Below are positions 8,218 through 16,776 of a stretch of DNA of 64,000 nucleotides, one piece after another. The stretch lies in the NCBI GenBank assembly GCA_041398825.1, contig JAWKTX010000017.1, forward strand, positions 58,029-122,028, in the 5' to 3' direction. The stretch is from Planctomycetaceae bacterium. Its GTDB lineage: Bacteria > Planctomycetota > Planctomycetia > Planctomycetales > Planctomycetaceae. Positions within the stretch are counted from its first letter, which is position 1. Each line of letters starts with the position of its first letter. Made by a program: the position numbers and the translations under genes. The notes beneath the pieces were generated by a model that did no database searches, was not told the origin of the DNA, and saw only the letters and a program-made list of their open reading frames with translations.

Positions 8218-10857
8218 TCACGAATTCAACACACCTGTGTAGTATTCGGCACCAGCGTTGATTGCGTCGTCCAGTTTGTCAACAAACCTCGCTCCAGCCT
8301 CGGCCAGATCGGGGCGTCCTCCGCCCCCGCCTCCGGCAACCTTCGCTGCTGCTTTGATGCATTCGGACGCGTTCAGGTTTTTACCTTTGATCAGTTCTTT
8401 GCTCACCGCAGTGATCAGGGCTACTTTTTCATCGATCACGGTTCCAAGTATGATGGCAATCGGGCCGTACTGATCGCGTAGTTGATCTGTGAATTCACGA
8501 AGGGATTCACGGGCAATTCCAGGCAAAGATTTTGCGACAATCCGTACACCTCCCACAGTGGGGGCGTCCTTTACCAGATCCCCAACAGCATCAGCAACAG
8601 ATGCGCTGGTCAGCCGAGACAATTCTTTATTCAGGTTGCGGATTTCGGACTGCAGCGTTTCGACCCGCCCCGGCAGATCCTGGGGCTGATTTGCCTTCAG
8701 CATGATCTGCAGCTTTGCCACTAACTCATCGGTTTCCCGGCTTTTCTGCAAAGCTCTTGGTCCTGTCAGTGCCGTAATCCGTCGGACTCCTTTAGCTACT
8801 GGTTCTTCGGAAGTAATCCGGCACAGGCCGACCTGACCGGTGTTGGAAAGATGGGTTCCACCGCACAATTCAACACTGAAGTCGCCCATTGAAACAACGC
8901 GAACTTTGTCCGGGTATTTTTCACCGAACAGGGCCATCGCTCCCTTCTTGCGAGCTGATTCCAGATCCATCAGCTGGGTATCAACAACTGCACCGGATGC
9001 AATGCGAGTATTGATAATGTCTTCGACCTGCCGAATCTCATCCGGGGTCAGGGCCTGCTTGTGAGCAAAGTCAAATCGAAGCGCATCCGCTTCCACTTTT
9101 GAACCGCGCTGCGTTGCCTGAGGGCCGATGGTTTGATGCAGGGCATGATGCAGAATATGCGTCGCCGAATGTGCTCGCCGAATGCCGGATCGGCGATCGG
9201 CATCAACGGTTGCTGTCACATTCATACCGACGGAAAGGCTGCCCAGTTTCAAACGACCTTCAAGGACAAACAGGGTTTGCTGGTGTCGCAGCGAATTAGT
9301 GATGTCAACATGAACGCCATTGGCTGTCAGCGAGCCTGTGTCGCCGACCTGGCCGCCAGCTTCGCCATAAAACGGTGTCCGATCCAGGATAATTCCAACG
9401 GGTCGTGTGAATCCCGCATCAACTTTTTCAACTGCGGCGCCGTCAACAATCAACCCAACGATCTTCGATTCTGATGAAAGAACGTCATAGCCGAGAAACG
9501 TTGTGTCTCCTGCATTCTTTCGAATCAGATCCAGTGGTCCGGCGACCATCACAGAACTTTCGCGATTGCCTTTGCTGATGACACCATGTTCGTCCATCAG
9601 CCGTTCAAATTCGGCTCGATCAACGGTCAGGCCGTGGTTGGCGGCGAGGGCTTCTGTCAGTTCAATCAGAAATCCATCTTCCGAATGCAGGTTGAAGGCG
9701 ATGCGTCCGGAGATTTGTTTCTTTTCAGATGTCTTCGCCGCAACAGCACTTTTCTCGAACTGGTCCAGATTGCGTTCAATTGTCCCCAGGAACTGTTCTT
9801 CTTCTTCGCGAATACTGTTTTGAACACTGTCAACGGATTCTGCAATGTCCGGGTAGGCGTTCTTCATGACTTCGACAACCGGCTGCACCATCTGGTAAAC
9901 AAACGGTTCTCGCTTGCCCAGTAGATAGCCTTCCAGCAAAGCTCTGCGCAGGAGTTGCCGGACGACGTAGTTCTCCTTTTCTTTGTCCGGCATTACTCCT
10001 TCGTGAATACTGAATGTCACTGCGCGAGCGTGGTCGGCGATACGGCGCAGAGGTCGTCCTTCCGGTGCGTTGAAGTCGTACTTCACTCCTACGATGTCGG
10101 CCGCTGCCAGGCAAAGCGGCTTCAGGACGTCGTTTTCAAAGTTGCTGAGCTTGCCCTGAATGACTGCCGCAATGCGCTCCAGACCCATTCCGGTATCGAT
10201 GTTGCGAGCGGGCAGGGGCCGAAGATTATTGGGTGGGGATCCCACGCGATTGAACTGAGTGAAAACCAGATTCCAGATCTCGACATCTTTGTCTGTTCCT
10301 TCCGGATGGAAGAAGATCTCGCTGCATGGCCCACAGACGCCATCGGGACCCTCACTGGGTGCACTTGCCGGCCAGAAGTTTTCGTCTTCTTCCAGGCAGG
10401 CAATGGCCCTGGGATCAAGTCCGATTTCATCTTTCCAGATGTTGTAAGCTTCTTCGTCAAATCCATGGGCGCCCTTGTAGACGCTGACAGTCAGGCGATC
10501 ACCAGGCAATCCGAGCCACTTCTTGTCGGTCAGAAACTCCCACGCCCAGTGAATTGCTTCGCGTTTGAAATAATCGCCAAAGGAAAAGTTCCCCAGCATT
10601 TCAAAGAATGTGTGGTGATAAGCGGTGACACCCACGTTGCTGATGTCGCCGGTTCGCAGGCATTTCTGACAGGTCGTCGCCTTGGTAAATTCCAGCTTGC
10701 CAATCCCCAGGAATTCGTTCTTGAACTGGTTCATGCCGGCAGGCGTAAACAAAACAGTCGGGTCATCCTTCGGGACAAGCACATCCGATGGGCGGCGAAC
10801 ACATCCTTTGGATTCAAAAAAAGAAAGGTATTTTTCACGTAGTTCGTCGGTTTTCAT
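8218..10857 (-). CDS. alaS: Alanyl-tRNA synthetase
   Basis: 879 residues from ATG 10857 (MKTDELREKYLSFFESKG), the usual AlaRS start; the frame stays open 66 nt further upstream but that extension does not match the family. It charges tRNA-Ala in the cytosol. Domains in order: class II catalytic core (FTPAGMNQFKNEF; TCQKCLRTGDI), tRNA-recognition domain, editing domain with the zinc-ligand pattern HSATHILHHAL and CGGTH, and a C-terminal DHHA1 domain with a GGGGGGRPDLAEAG run. Length and motif order are normal. The Shine-Dalgarno is poor. A palindromic terminator follows. Confidence 0.95.
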   Translation of the reverse strand: MKTDELREKYLSFFESKGCVRRPSDVLVPKDDPTVLFTPAGMNQFKNEFLGIGKLEFTKATTCQKCLRTGDISNVGVTAYHHTFFEMLGNFSFGDYFKREAIHWAWEFLTDKKWLGLPGDRLTVSVYKGAHGFDEEAYNIWKDEIGLDPRAIACLEEDENFWPASAPSEGPDGVCGPCSEIFFHPEGTDKDVEIWNLVFTQFNRVGSPPNNLRPLPARNIDTGMGLERIAAVIQGKLSNFENDVLKPLCLAAADIVGVKYDFNAPEGRPLRRIADHARAVTFSIHEGVMPDKEKENYVVRQLLRRALLEGYLLGKREPFVYQMVQPVVEVMKNAYPDIAESVDSVQNSIREEEEQFLGTIERNLDQFEKSAVAAKTSEKKQISGRIAFNLHSEDGFLIELTEALAANHGLTVDRAEFERLMDEHGVISKGNRESSVMVAGPLDLIRKNAGDTTFLGYDVLSSESKIVGLIVDGAAVEKVDAGFTRPVGIILDRTPFYGEAGGQVGDTGSLTANGVHVDITNSLRHQQTLFVLEGRLKLGSLSVGMNVTATVDADRRSGIRRAHSATHILHHALHQTIGPQATQRGSKVEADALRFDFAHKQALTPDEIRQVEDIINTRIASGAVVDTQLMDLESARKKGAMALFGEKYPDKVRVVSMGDFSVELCGGTHLSNTGQVGLCRITSEEPVAKGVRRITALTGPRALQKSRETDELVAKLQIMLKANQPQDLPGRVETLQSEIRNLNKELSRLTSASVADAVGDLVKDAPTVGGVRIVAKSLPGIARESLREFTDQLRDQYGPIAIILGTVIDEKVALITAVSKELIKGKNLNASECIKAAAKVAGGGGGGRPDLAEAGARFVDKLDDAINAGAEYYTGVLNS

Positions 10858-11342
10858 GACGTTTGATCGCTGATCACAGAACAGTGTTATGGCTGACCGA
10901 AAGGTAACGCAATGCCTCGTCAACGTCAGGAACCGGGGCTTATGTGACCAGCCGGAACACGCTGACGGGTTTTAGGCCGTTGCGTGGCGTTCAATAGCTA
11001 ATCCTGGTCCCCGGTTTCATGGCTGGACAAAGCAGTAAGGCGGAATTTACATCAGCGCAGCGCGTTGACAGAAGCCGAACCGATCGATTTGCCGTCAGAA
11101 AGACTTAGGTTCCGCATTCGAAGGACTCCTGCTCGCCAGATTCGCTTCGGGTCGGAGTCTGTTCCGGGTAGAAATCGGCTGTCCTCCGCCTGCCAGTTCC
11201 CGTCATGAAGCAAATCTGTGAGAATCTGTCACAAAATGGCTGACGCAGTGACTCCAATTGAACGGCGGCAGACTGGCTTTACCGCCCGCGTTTCCATGAC
11301 TCCTGACTTCAAGTTCGCGGATAACTTCTCGGATAACCTGAT
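10858..11342. other. Divergent intergenic region alaS / esterase gene
   Basis: 485 bases. I see no tRNA, T-box-like structure or repeat. Short frames on both strands have no family resemblance. Confidence 0.35.
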
Positions 11343-13049
11343 ATGACAACACACCAGGGTCGACTTCTTTTTGTCGCAGTTCTGCTTTGTGTTTCCGTGC
11401 CTGCCACAACTTTAATGGCTCAGTCGCCCCTCGATTCCGGTGGGCAGGACAGTAAGCCGTTGTTTGTTCTTGCCGGTGATTCGACGGTGACAGACAAGGC
11501 AGGGTGGGGCGCTGGTTTCGCGGAATTGCTGAACGAAGGTGCCAGGTGTATCAACATGGCCAGGGGGGGACGCAGTTCTCGAAGTTATCGGACGGAAGGC
11601 TGGTGGAAGAAATGTCTGGACCTGAAGCCTGATTACCTGCTGATTCAATTTGGCCACAACGACCAGCCTGGCAAAGGGCCGGAACGTGAATCGAAACCAG
11701 AAACAGAATTTCGGGACCATCTGCGACAATATGTCGACGAGGCGAGGACAGCTGGAATCCAGCCTGTGTTGCTCACATCCCTGACCCGACGGAAGTGGGA
11801 CGGTCAGAAAATCGTTCCGTCACTGGAAGAATACGCGCAGGCAACTCTGATTGTGGCCGGGGAAAAGCAGATTCCTGTGATTGATTTGCACACGTCCAGC
11901 ATTCGACAGTGTGAGCTTCTGGGGCCCACTGCATTCCGTGCGTTTGAACCGATGACGGAAGACGGTGCCGATCACACGCATCTGAATCTCGACGGCAGCC
12001 GTGCAGTTGCGCCACTCGTTGTGACTGAATTACTGAAAAAGGTGCCATCACTTGAAGCGTGCTTCGATGCCGAAAAGCTTGCAGCCTCAGCTGTGCCACA
12101 ACCTTATGAAGGGAATATCTCGAACGGCTCTCTGAGCCTTGAAGAAACCGCAGACACAATCACGATCCGCAATCGAGATCGCGTAGTTCTTGTCTACAAC
12201 AAGGTGTCGCCTCCGGTACCTGAAGGGATCAATCCTGTTTACCATCGCAGTGGTTTTCTTCACCCGGTCATGTCCCCGGACGGAGGAATTGTGACTGCTG
12301 CGTTTCCTTTCGATCATGCTCACCAGCACGGAATTTTTTCGGCATGGGTCCGGACGGCCTGGAACAACCGAAAGATTGATTTCTGGAACCTGGCCGGCGG
12401 GACAGGCCGAGTACTTCATCAGCGAGTCATCAGCACTTCAGCGGATGGGCAGAATGTCGGATTTGAAGTGGACCTGATTCATCGAACTGAGACCGATCCC
12501 GTCGTTGACATCCTTCGCGAACGCTGGAAAGTGACCGTGCTGCCGACCAGCGGTGTGTGGCACGCGTTTGATCTTCAGTCGACGCAGGTCAATCAAACTG
12601 ACCTGCCGTTGCAGCTTCATGAGTATCACTATGGAGGCCATGCGGTGCGAGGCCCCGTCGAATGGCTGACGCAGTCAGATTCGGATGTCAGGAAAATACA
12701 CGACAAGGATGTTTCGCCCGAATTCCTCGGATCGACCTTCCTGAATGATTCAGGCTCAGATCGAATCAAAGGCAACCACGAACATACCCGTTGGGTTTCA
12801 ATGACCGGCAAACTCAGTCGTCAACCGGTGACGATCGCTGTTCTCTCTCATTCACACAACTATCGAGCGCCTCAGGCTGCCCGACTGCACCCGACGAAAC
12901 CCTATTTTGCTTTCTCACCATGCGTGGATGGTGAATTCAGTATCGAAAAGGCTCACCCGTATGAAAGCCGGTATCGATACCTGATTATTGATGGGCCCGC
13001 AGATGCCGGATGGATTGATGAACAGTGGAATGCATGGCATCAGGAATGA
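11343..13049 (+). CDS. Secreted fusion: rhamnogalacturonan-acetylesterase-like SGNH hydrolase plus PmoA-like (DUF6807) domain
   Basis: 568 residues with a signal peptide (hydrophobic LLFVAVLLCVSV, cleavage near LMAQ). Residues ~40-235 form an SGNH esterase with all four blocks: GDST (nucleophile Ser), the ARGGRSSRS glycine block, FGHNDQ, and DHTHLN with the catalytic Asp-His. This resembles pectin (rhamnogalacturonan) acetylesterases. Residues ~265-565 match the 'methane oxygenase PmoA' family, a misnomer for beta-sandwich proteins with a conserved HQHGIFSAW-type histidine cluster, found in planctomycete polysaccharide loci. The pairing suggests deacetylation of a plant or algal polysaccharide coupled to a second activity on the same material. 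The second domain's activity is unknown. Confidence 0.78.
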   Translation: MTTHQGRLLFVAVLLCVSVPATTLMAQSPLDSGGQDSKPLFVLAGDSTVTDKAGWGAGFAELLNEGARCINMARGGRSSRSYRTEGWWKKCLDLKPDYLLIQFGHNDQPGKGPERESKPETEFRDHLRQYVDEARTAGIQPVLLTSLTRRKWDGQKIVPSLEEYAQATLIVAGEKQIPVIDLHTSSIRQCELLGPTAFRAFEPMTEDGADHTHLNLDGSRAVAPLVVTELLKKVPSLEACFDAEKLAASAVPQPYEGNISNGSLSLEETADTITIRNRDRVVLVYNKVSPPVPEGINPVYHRSGFLHPVMSPDGGIVTAAFPFDHAHQHGIFSAWVRTAWNNRKIDFWNLAGGTGRVLHQRVISTSADGQNVGFEVDLIHRTETDPVVDILRERWKVTVLPTSGVWHAFDLQSTQVNQTDLPLQLHEYHYGGHAVRGPVEWLTQSDSDVRKIHDKDVSPEFLGSTFLNDSGSDRIKGNHEHTRWVSMTGKLSRQPVTIAVLSHSHNYRAPQAARLHPTKPYFAFSPCVDGEFSIEKAHPYESRYRYLIIDGPADAGWIDEQWNAWHQE

Positions 13050-13143
13050 TAACGCACGAAGAGTGACAAGTTTGAAACTGTCTGGTCTTCAGACACGCCG
13101 TGGGCAGTTTCTGTGAGTTGCCCTTCATTCTCCATGCGACAAT

Positions 13144-14040
13144 TCATTTCAATCGCAGTGAATGAAAATTCCGGTCTGCCAGAAAATCCGGGCGCGGTGG
13201 CTGGTCGCAAAAGGGAGCTTCCAGAGTGTTGTGAACGCTGTTGTAAACAGCGAACAGGTTAATGCGAGGCTGCGGGCTCAGGTTTCCGCAGGATGCGTGC
13301 ATCGTGTTGCACTCGAAGAAGACTACTGACCCAGCGGGACCTTTCGGGGCGACAATCGATGCGTTTTCTGTCAGAAGTTTCAACGCATCCTCTGTTGGTA
13401 CGCCGTATTCCTGCCGACGCAGTGAATGTTCGTAATGATTTTCAGGGGTCTCACCGGCACATCGGATGTAGGTCTGATGTGAACCGGGAATCAGCATCAG
13501 CGGCCCATTGAATTCATGGCTTTCTGTCAGAAAGACTGACACACTGATGGCACGCATTCGAGGCATGCCATCTTCGACGTGCCACGTTTCAAAATCCGAA
13601 TGCCAGAAGAATTCCTTTCCATTCAACGCCGGCTTGTAATTGATCCGGGACTGGTGAATGTAAACGTCTGAGCCCAGCAGCTGAGTCACTCGGGCTAGTA
13701 AGCGTTCGTCTGCAAACATGCGTTGAAAGAGATCGCTGTGTCTATGCAGCTGAAAAATCGATCGAACAATGCGGGAGTCCGGCTCTCGCACCAGGCCTGG
13801 CTGTTGGCTGGGCCAGTTGTCAGCAAGTCCGGTGGCTTCATCCAGCAATGACTGCACTTCGTCCTGATGAATCAGGTCCTGACAGAACAGAAAGCCGTCC
13901 CGTTCATAGGACTCCACTTCCTGCTGCGTCAGTGGTCCATCGTTCTCAGACCATACCACGGGGTCAACTCGGTCAGCAGCCGACCATGTTTCAGAAGTGC
14001 GCGAATGGTATGGATCAGTGGCGAGAGATTGTGTTGTCAT
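13144..14040 (-). CDS. ectD: Ectoine hydroxylase
   Basis: 298 residues, Fe(II)/2-oxoglutarate dioxygenase of the phytanoyl-CoA family that converts ectoine to 5-hydroxyectoine. The iron-binding H-x-D is in the block FFWHSDFETWHVEDGMP, and the distal histidine in NTMHASCGNLSPQPRIN, with the arginine expected to hold 2-oxoglutarate. YERDGFL near the start is also typical. It is the last gene of ectABCD, 130 nt downstream of ectC. The position directly behind ectC makes the EctD call firm over other phytanoyl dioxygenases. Confidence 0.92.
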   Translation of the reverse strand: MTTQSLATDPYHSRTSETWSAADRVDPVVWSENDGPLTQQEVESYERDGFLFCQDLIHQDEVQSLLDEATGLADNWPSQQPGLVREPDSRIVRSIFQLHRHSDLFQRMFADERLLARVTQLLGSDVYIHQSRINYKPALNGKEFFWHSDFETWHVEDGMPRMRAISVSVFLTESHEFNGPLMLIPGSHQTYIRCAGETPENHYEHSLRRQEYGVPTEDALKLLTENASIVAPKGPAGSVVFFECNTMHASCGNLSPQPRINLFAVYNSVHNTLEAPFCDQPPRPDFLADRNFHSLRLK

Positions 14041-14170
14041 CGTCCGTAAGATTCCGGGAGTTCGAGTTCAGATGTTTTCGGGAGAATGCTAAGCGTCGAA
14101 CAAAGGGAAATTCACCGCACCCATCGTCGTCGATGGAAATCTTCCCCTGCAGAATTTGCTGCCGTTCGGC

Positions 14171-14590
14171 CTACGCATTGGTGGGCTGGTGTGTTTTGCC
14201 AGAGACATCCGTCAGCAGGGGATAGACGCCGTCTGCGTCGTGAGTTTCCGGTCCAACCAGTGGCGGGTTGAACACACAGACCATCCGCATACGTTCGTGT
14301 GCAACCAGAATATGTTTTTCGTGACCGTTTAGTGCGTACATTGTGCCAGCCTGAATCTGGTGCACAGAATTGTTGGTGAGATCTGTCAGGGTGCCTGCCC
14401 CTTCGATGCAATACACGGCCTCCAGATGGTTTCGATAATGCATCTCCGTGCGCGTTCCCGCGTGGATGATGGTGTCGTGCAGCGAAAACCCCATGCCGTC
14501 GGATTTCAGCAGAAAGCGCCGACTGCTCCACGTTTCGGCTTTGGTTTCTCGATCCGTTTCGGACAGCTGATCAAGGCAGCGGACAATCAT
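14171..14590 (-). CDS. ectC: L-ectoine synthase
   Basis: 139 residues, normal for EctC. It cyclises N-gamma-acetyl-2,4-diaminobutyrate to ectoine. It is a single cupin: the start MIVRCLDQL, the metal/substrate loop EMHYRNHLEAVYCIEG, GTMYALNGHEKHIL, and the closing CVFNPPLVGPETHDADGVY are all family hallmarks. GGAGAG lies ~12 nt upstream of the ATG. It sits 152 nt downstream of ectB in the same direction. Confidence 0.95.
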   Translation of the reverse strand: MIVRCLDQLSETDRETKAETWSSRRFLLKSDGMGFSLHDTIIHAGTRTEMHYRNHLEAVYCIEGAGTLTDLTNNSVHQIQAGTMYALNGHEKHILVAHERMRMVCVFNPPLVGPETHDADGVYPLLTDVSGKTHQPTNA

Positions 14591-14742
14591 TTGCTTGCGT
14601 CTCTCCGGGAATTTAGAGTTTCATCGGAAGCGGTCCGCGCACAGTGCGCGTCTCTTACTTTTTCGAGCAACGTCGGTATTCCGAGCGTCAACCACCGCAT
14701 GAAACGCCATGCTTTTGCGGCGATCGCGGCACGGACGAGAAA

Positions 14743-15999
14743 TCAACCGACGGAATTTGTCTGAATCTGCTGACTGCACTCGGTAACAATCTGCAACCCC
14801 TCGAGCAGTTGCTGATCCGGAATGGTCAGAGGTGGAAGGACCTTCAGCACTTCATCTCTTGGACCAGCGGTTTCGATGATCAGGCCAGCCTGAAACGCAG
14901 CCCTGGAAATTTCTGTTGCCGTGTCGGCACATTCGAACTCGATGCCCTGAATCATGCCTCGACCACGCACGCTGCTGCCATCGAATTCGTCCGCGATGTT
15001 CAGGAGAACTTCACGGATGAGTTTCGCTTTTCGATTGACGTCCGAAGACAGAACATGATCTTTCCAGTAGAGATCCAGTGCGGCAGTCGCAGTTACAAAT
15101 GCTGCGTTATGTCCGCGGAACGTGCCATTGTGTTCTCCCGGAGAGAAAACATCATGCTCCGGCTTCAACAAAGTGATTGCCAGGGGCAGCCCGAATCCGG
15201 AAAGTGACTTGGAAAGGCAAATGATGTCGGGATCGAGCCCCATTCCTTCGAAGCTGAAGAAACGTCCCGTGCGTCCGCAACCAACCTGAATGTCGTCAAT
15301 GATAAGAAGTATTCCGTAGTGCTTGGCCAGCCGCTGAATCTCTGCCAGCCACTGGGTGCTGGCAATATTCACGCCGCCTTCAGCCTGAACCGTTTCCAGG
15401 ATAAATGCGGCCGGGATATCGACGCCGCTGCTTGTGTCTTCCAGATACCGCTCGAGTGCATTCGTTGTACTGGCGTCGAGACCCAGATAGTCGCAATAAG
15501 GCATATGGACGACGTTGTTGAGCGGCACACCTGCACCTGCTCGCTTGGATGCATTTCCTGTCAGGGCCAGCGATCCCAGCGTCATACCATGAAAGCCGTT
15601 AGTAAAGGAAATGATGTTGTGGCGATTCGTGACCTTGCGAGCCAGCTTCAGCGCGGCTTCAACCGCGTTGGTACCTGTCGGCCCCGGAAACATGACTTTG
15701 TAGTCCATCCGGCGAGGAGCCAGAATGACTTCGTCCAGCGTCGTCAGAAACTGCCGCTTAGCCGTCGTTGACATGTCCAGCGCGTGGATGACGCCGTCAC
15801 CGCGCAGATATTCAATCAGCCGGTCGCGAATCGCCGGCGGGTTATGCCCGTAATTCAGTGCACCAGCACCAGCAAAGAAATCGATATAGGACTTGCCCTG
15901 TTCGTCCGTGAGGGTCGCGCCCGAAGCCGTTTGGAAGACTGTCGGAAAACTTCGACAGTAGCCCCGGACGTTACTTTCCAGCCGTTCAAATTCTTCCAT
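14743..15999 (-). CDS. ectB: Diaminobutyrate-2-oxoglutarate transaminase
   Basis: 418 residues from ATG 15999 (MEEFERLESNVRGYCRSFP), matching the usual EctB N-terminus. A GTG 27 nt earlier is possible but lacks a ribosome binding site. It makes L-2,4-diaminobutyrate from aspartate semialdehyde and glutamate. The class III aminotransferase fold is clear: FPGPTGTNAVEAALKLAR, FHGMTLGSLALTGN, IDDIQVGCGRTG, and the PLP lysine in CLSKSLSGFGLP. The start lies ~53 nt after the ectA stop, in the same operon. Confidence 0.94.
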   Translation of the reverse strand: MEEFERLESNVRGYCRSFPTVFQTASGATLTDEQGKSYIDFFAGAGALNYGHNPPAIRDRLIEYLRGDGVIHALDMSTTAKRQFLTTLDEVILAPRRMDYKVMFPGPTGTNAVEAALKLARKVTNRHNIISFTNGFHGMTLGSLALTGNASKRAGAGVPLNNVVHMPYCDYLGLDASTTNALERYLEDTSSGVDIPAAFILETVQAEGGVNIASTQWLAEIQRLAKHYGILLIIDDIQVGCGRTGRFFSFEGMGLDPDIICLSKSLSGFGLPLAITLLKPEHDVFSPGEHNGTFRGHNAAFVTATAALDLYWKDHVLSSDVNRKAKLIREVLLNIADEFDGSSVRGRGMIQGIEFECADTATEISRAAFQAGLIIETAGPRDEVLKVLPPLTIPDQQLLEGLQIVTECSQQIQTNSVG

Positions 16000-16052
16000 T
16001 CTCTCTCGAGATCTTTCTTTGGGCACCGGTCGTCAACTGACCGCAGACCCAC

Positions 16053-16580
16053 TTAAGTCAAGGGACCAAGCCGCAGCAAAGGTTCTGCTTCATGCGGTGT
16101 GGCATTCGCATCTGAAGGAACCGGGAAATGCTTCTGCTCAAATCCTGTAGTTTCTGTCAACGGAACGTTCAGTGTTCGGGCTAATGAATGAAACAACCGC
16201 CGAGAAGCCGTGTTCGACGGCGAAACTGTTGCTTCCACGAATTCGAGGCATGATTGTCTGCACTGCTGCACCAAATGGTGCAGCAATCGGCTGGCCACAC
16301 CCCTGCGCTGAGCTGACGGACTCACACCAATCTGCCAGACGAACAGCGTGTTGCCTGCTTCAGGCAATCGATAGCCGGAGACAAATCCCACGATCTGGTT
16401 GCCATGTTCTGCCACAAGGCAGGTCTCGCGAAAGTGACGGCACAAGAGCAGATAGAGGTAGGGGGAATTGCAGTCAAGCACTCCCGATTCTGCGACAACG
16501 CGCCACATCTCGCTTGCGTCATCCACGCAGGGACGACGCACATGTGGTTCAAAAGAATGATCAGACACCATGAGTTTCAT
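16053..16580 (-). CDS. ectA: L-2,4-diaminobutyrate acetyltransferase
   Basis: 175 residues, a GNAT-fold enzyme that acetylates diaminobutyrate at the gamma amino group. Visible marks are the start HVRRPCVDDASEMWRVV, the CNSPYLYLLLCRHF block specific to EctA, GFVSGYRLP, and the acetyl-CoA loop VSPSAQRRGVASRLL (Q/R-x-x-G-x-G/A). Another ATG three codons in (16571) is possible. It heads the ectABCD operon and is divergent from a Na+/solute symporter, so the ~195-bp gap between them is the likely osmotic control point. Confidence 0.92.
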   Translation of the reverse strand: MKLMVSDHSFEPHVRRPCVDDASEMWRVVAESGVLDCNSPYLYLLLCRHFRETCLVAEHGNQIVGFVSGYRLPEAGNTLFVWQIGVSPSAQRRGVASRLLHHLVQQCRQSCLEFVEATVSPSNTASRRLFHSLARTLNVPLTETTGFEQKHFPVPSDANATPHEAEPLLRLGPLT

Positions 16581-16776
16581 TCATCCGCCTGGAATTGATG
16601 ATTGGTTGGAAGCGGAGTTTGAAACGCTCAACATGATCCTCAACAATGCTAAGGAATGAGGTCGTGGCGTCAACCGCGATCCGTCTGTTTCTGTGAGATC
16701 ACTTTGGTCACAACGGTTAAAGCCTTGGTCTTACTTGGTTTGCGGGTCCGAAAGTTTTTTCGGTTGAGTGGGAATA
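16581..16776. promoter_or_regulatory. Shared divergent control region of ectABCD and the symporter
   Basis: 196 bp lie between the outward-facing starts of ectA and the SSS transporter, so promoters for both must be here or just upstream. I cannot identify individual -35/-10 elements or an operator with confidence. No ectR-like MarR gene is adjacent. The assignment rests on gene arrangement only. Confidence 0.45.

Noticed and set aside
9955..10842. A 295-codon plus-strand frame
   Set aside because: Antisense to alaS.
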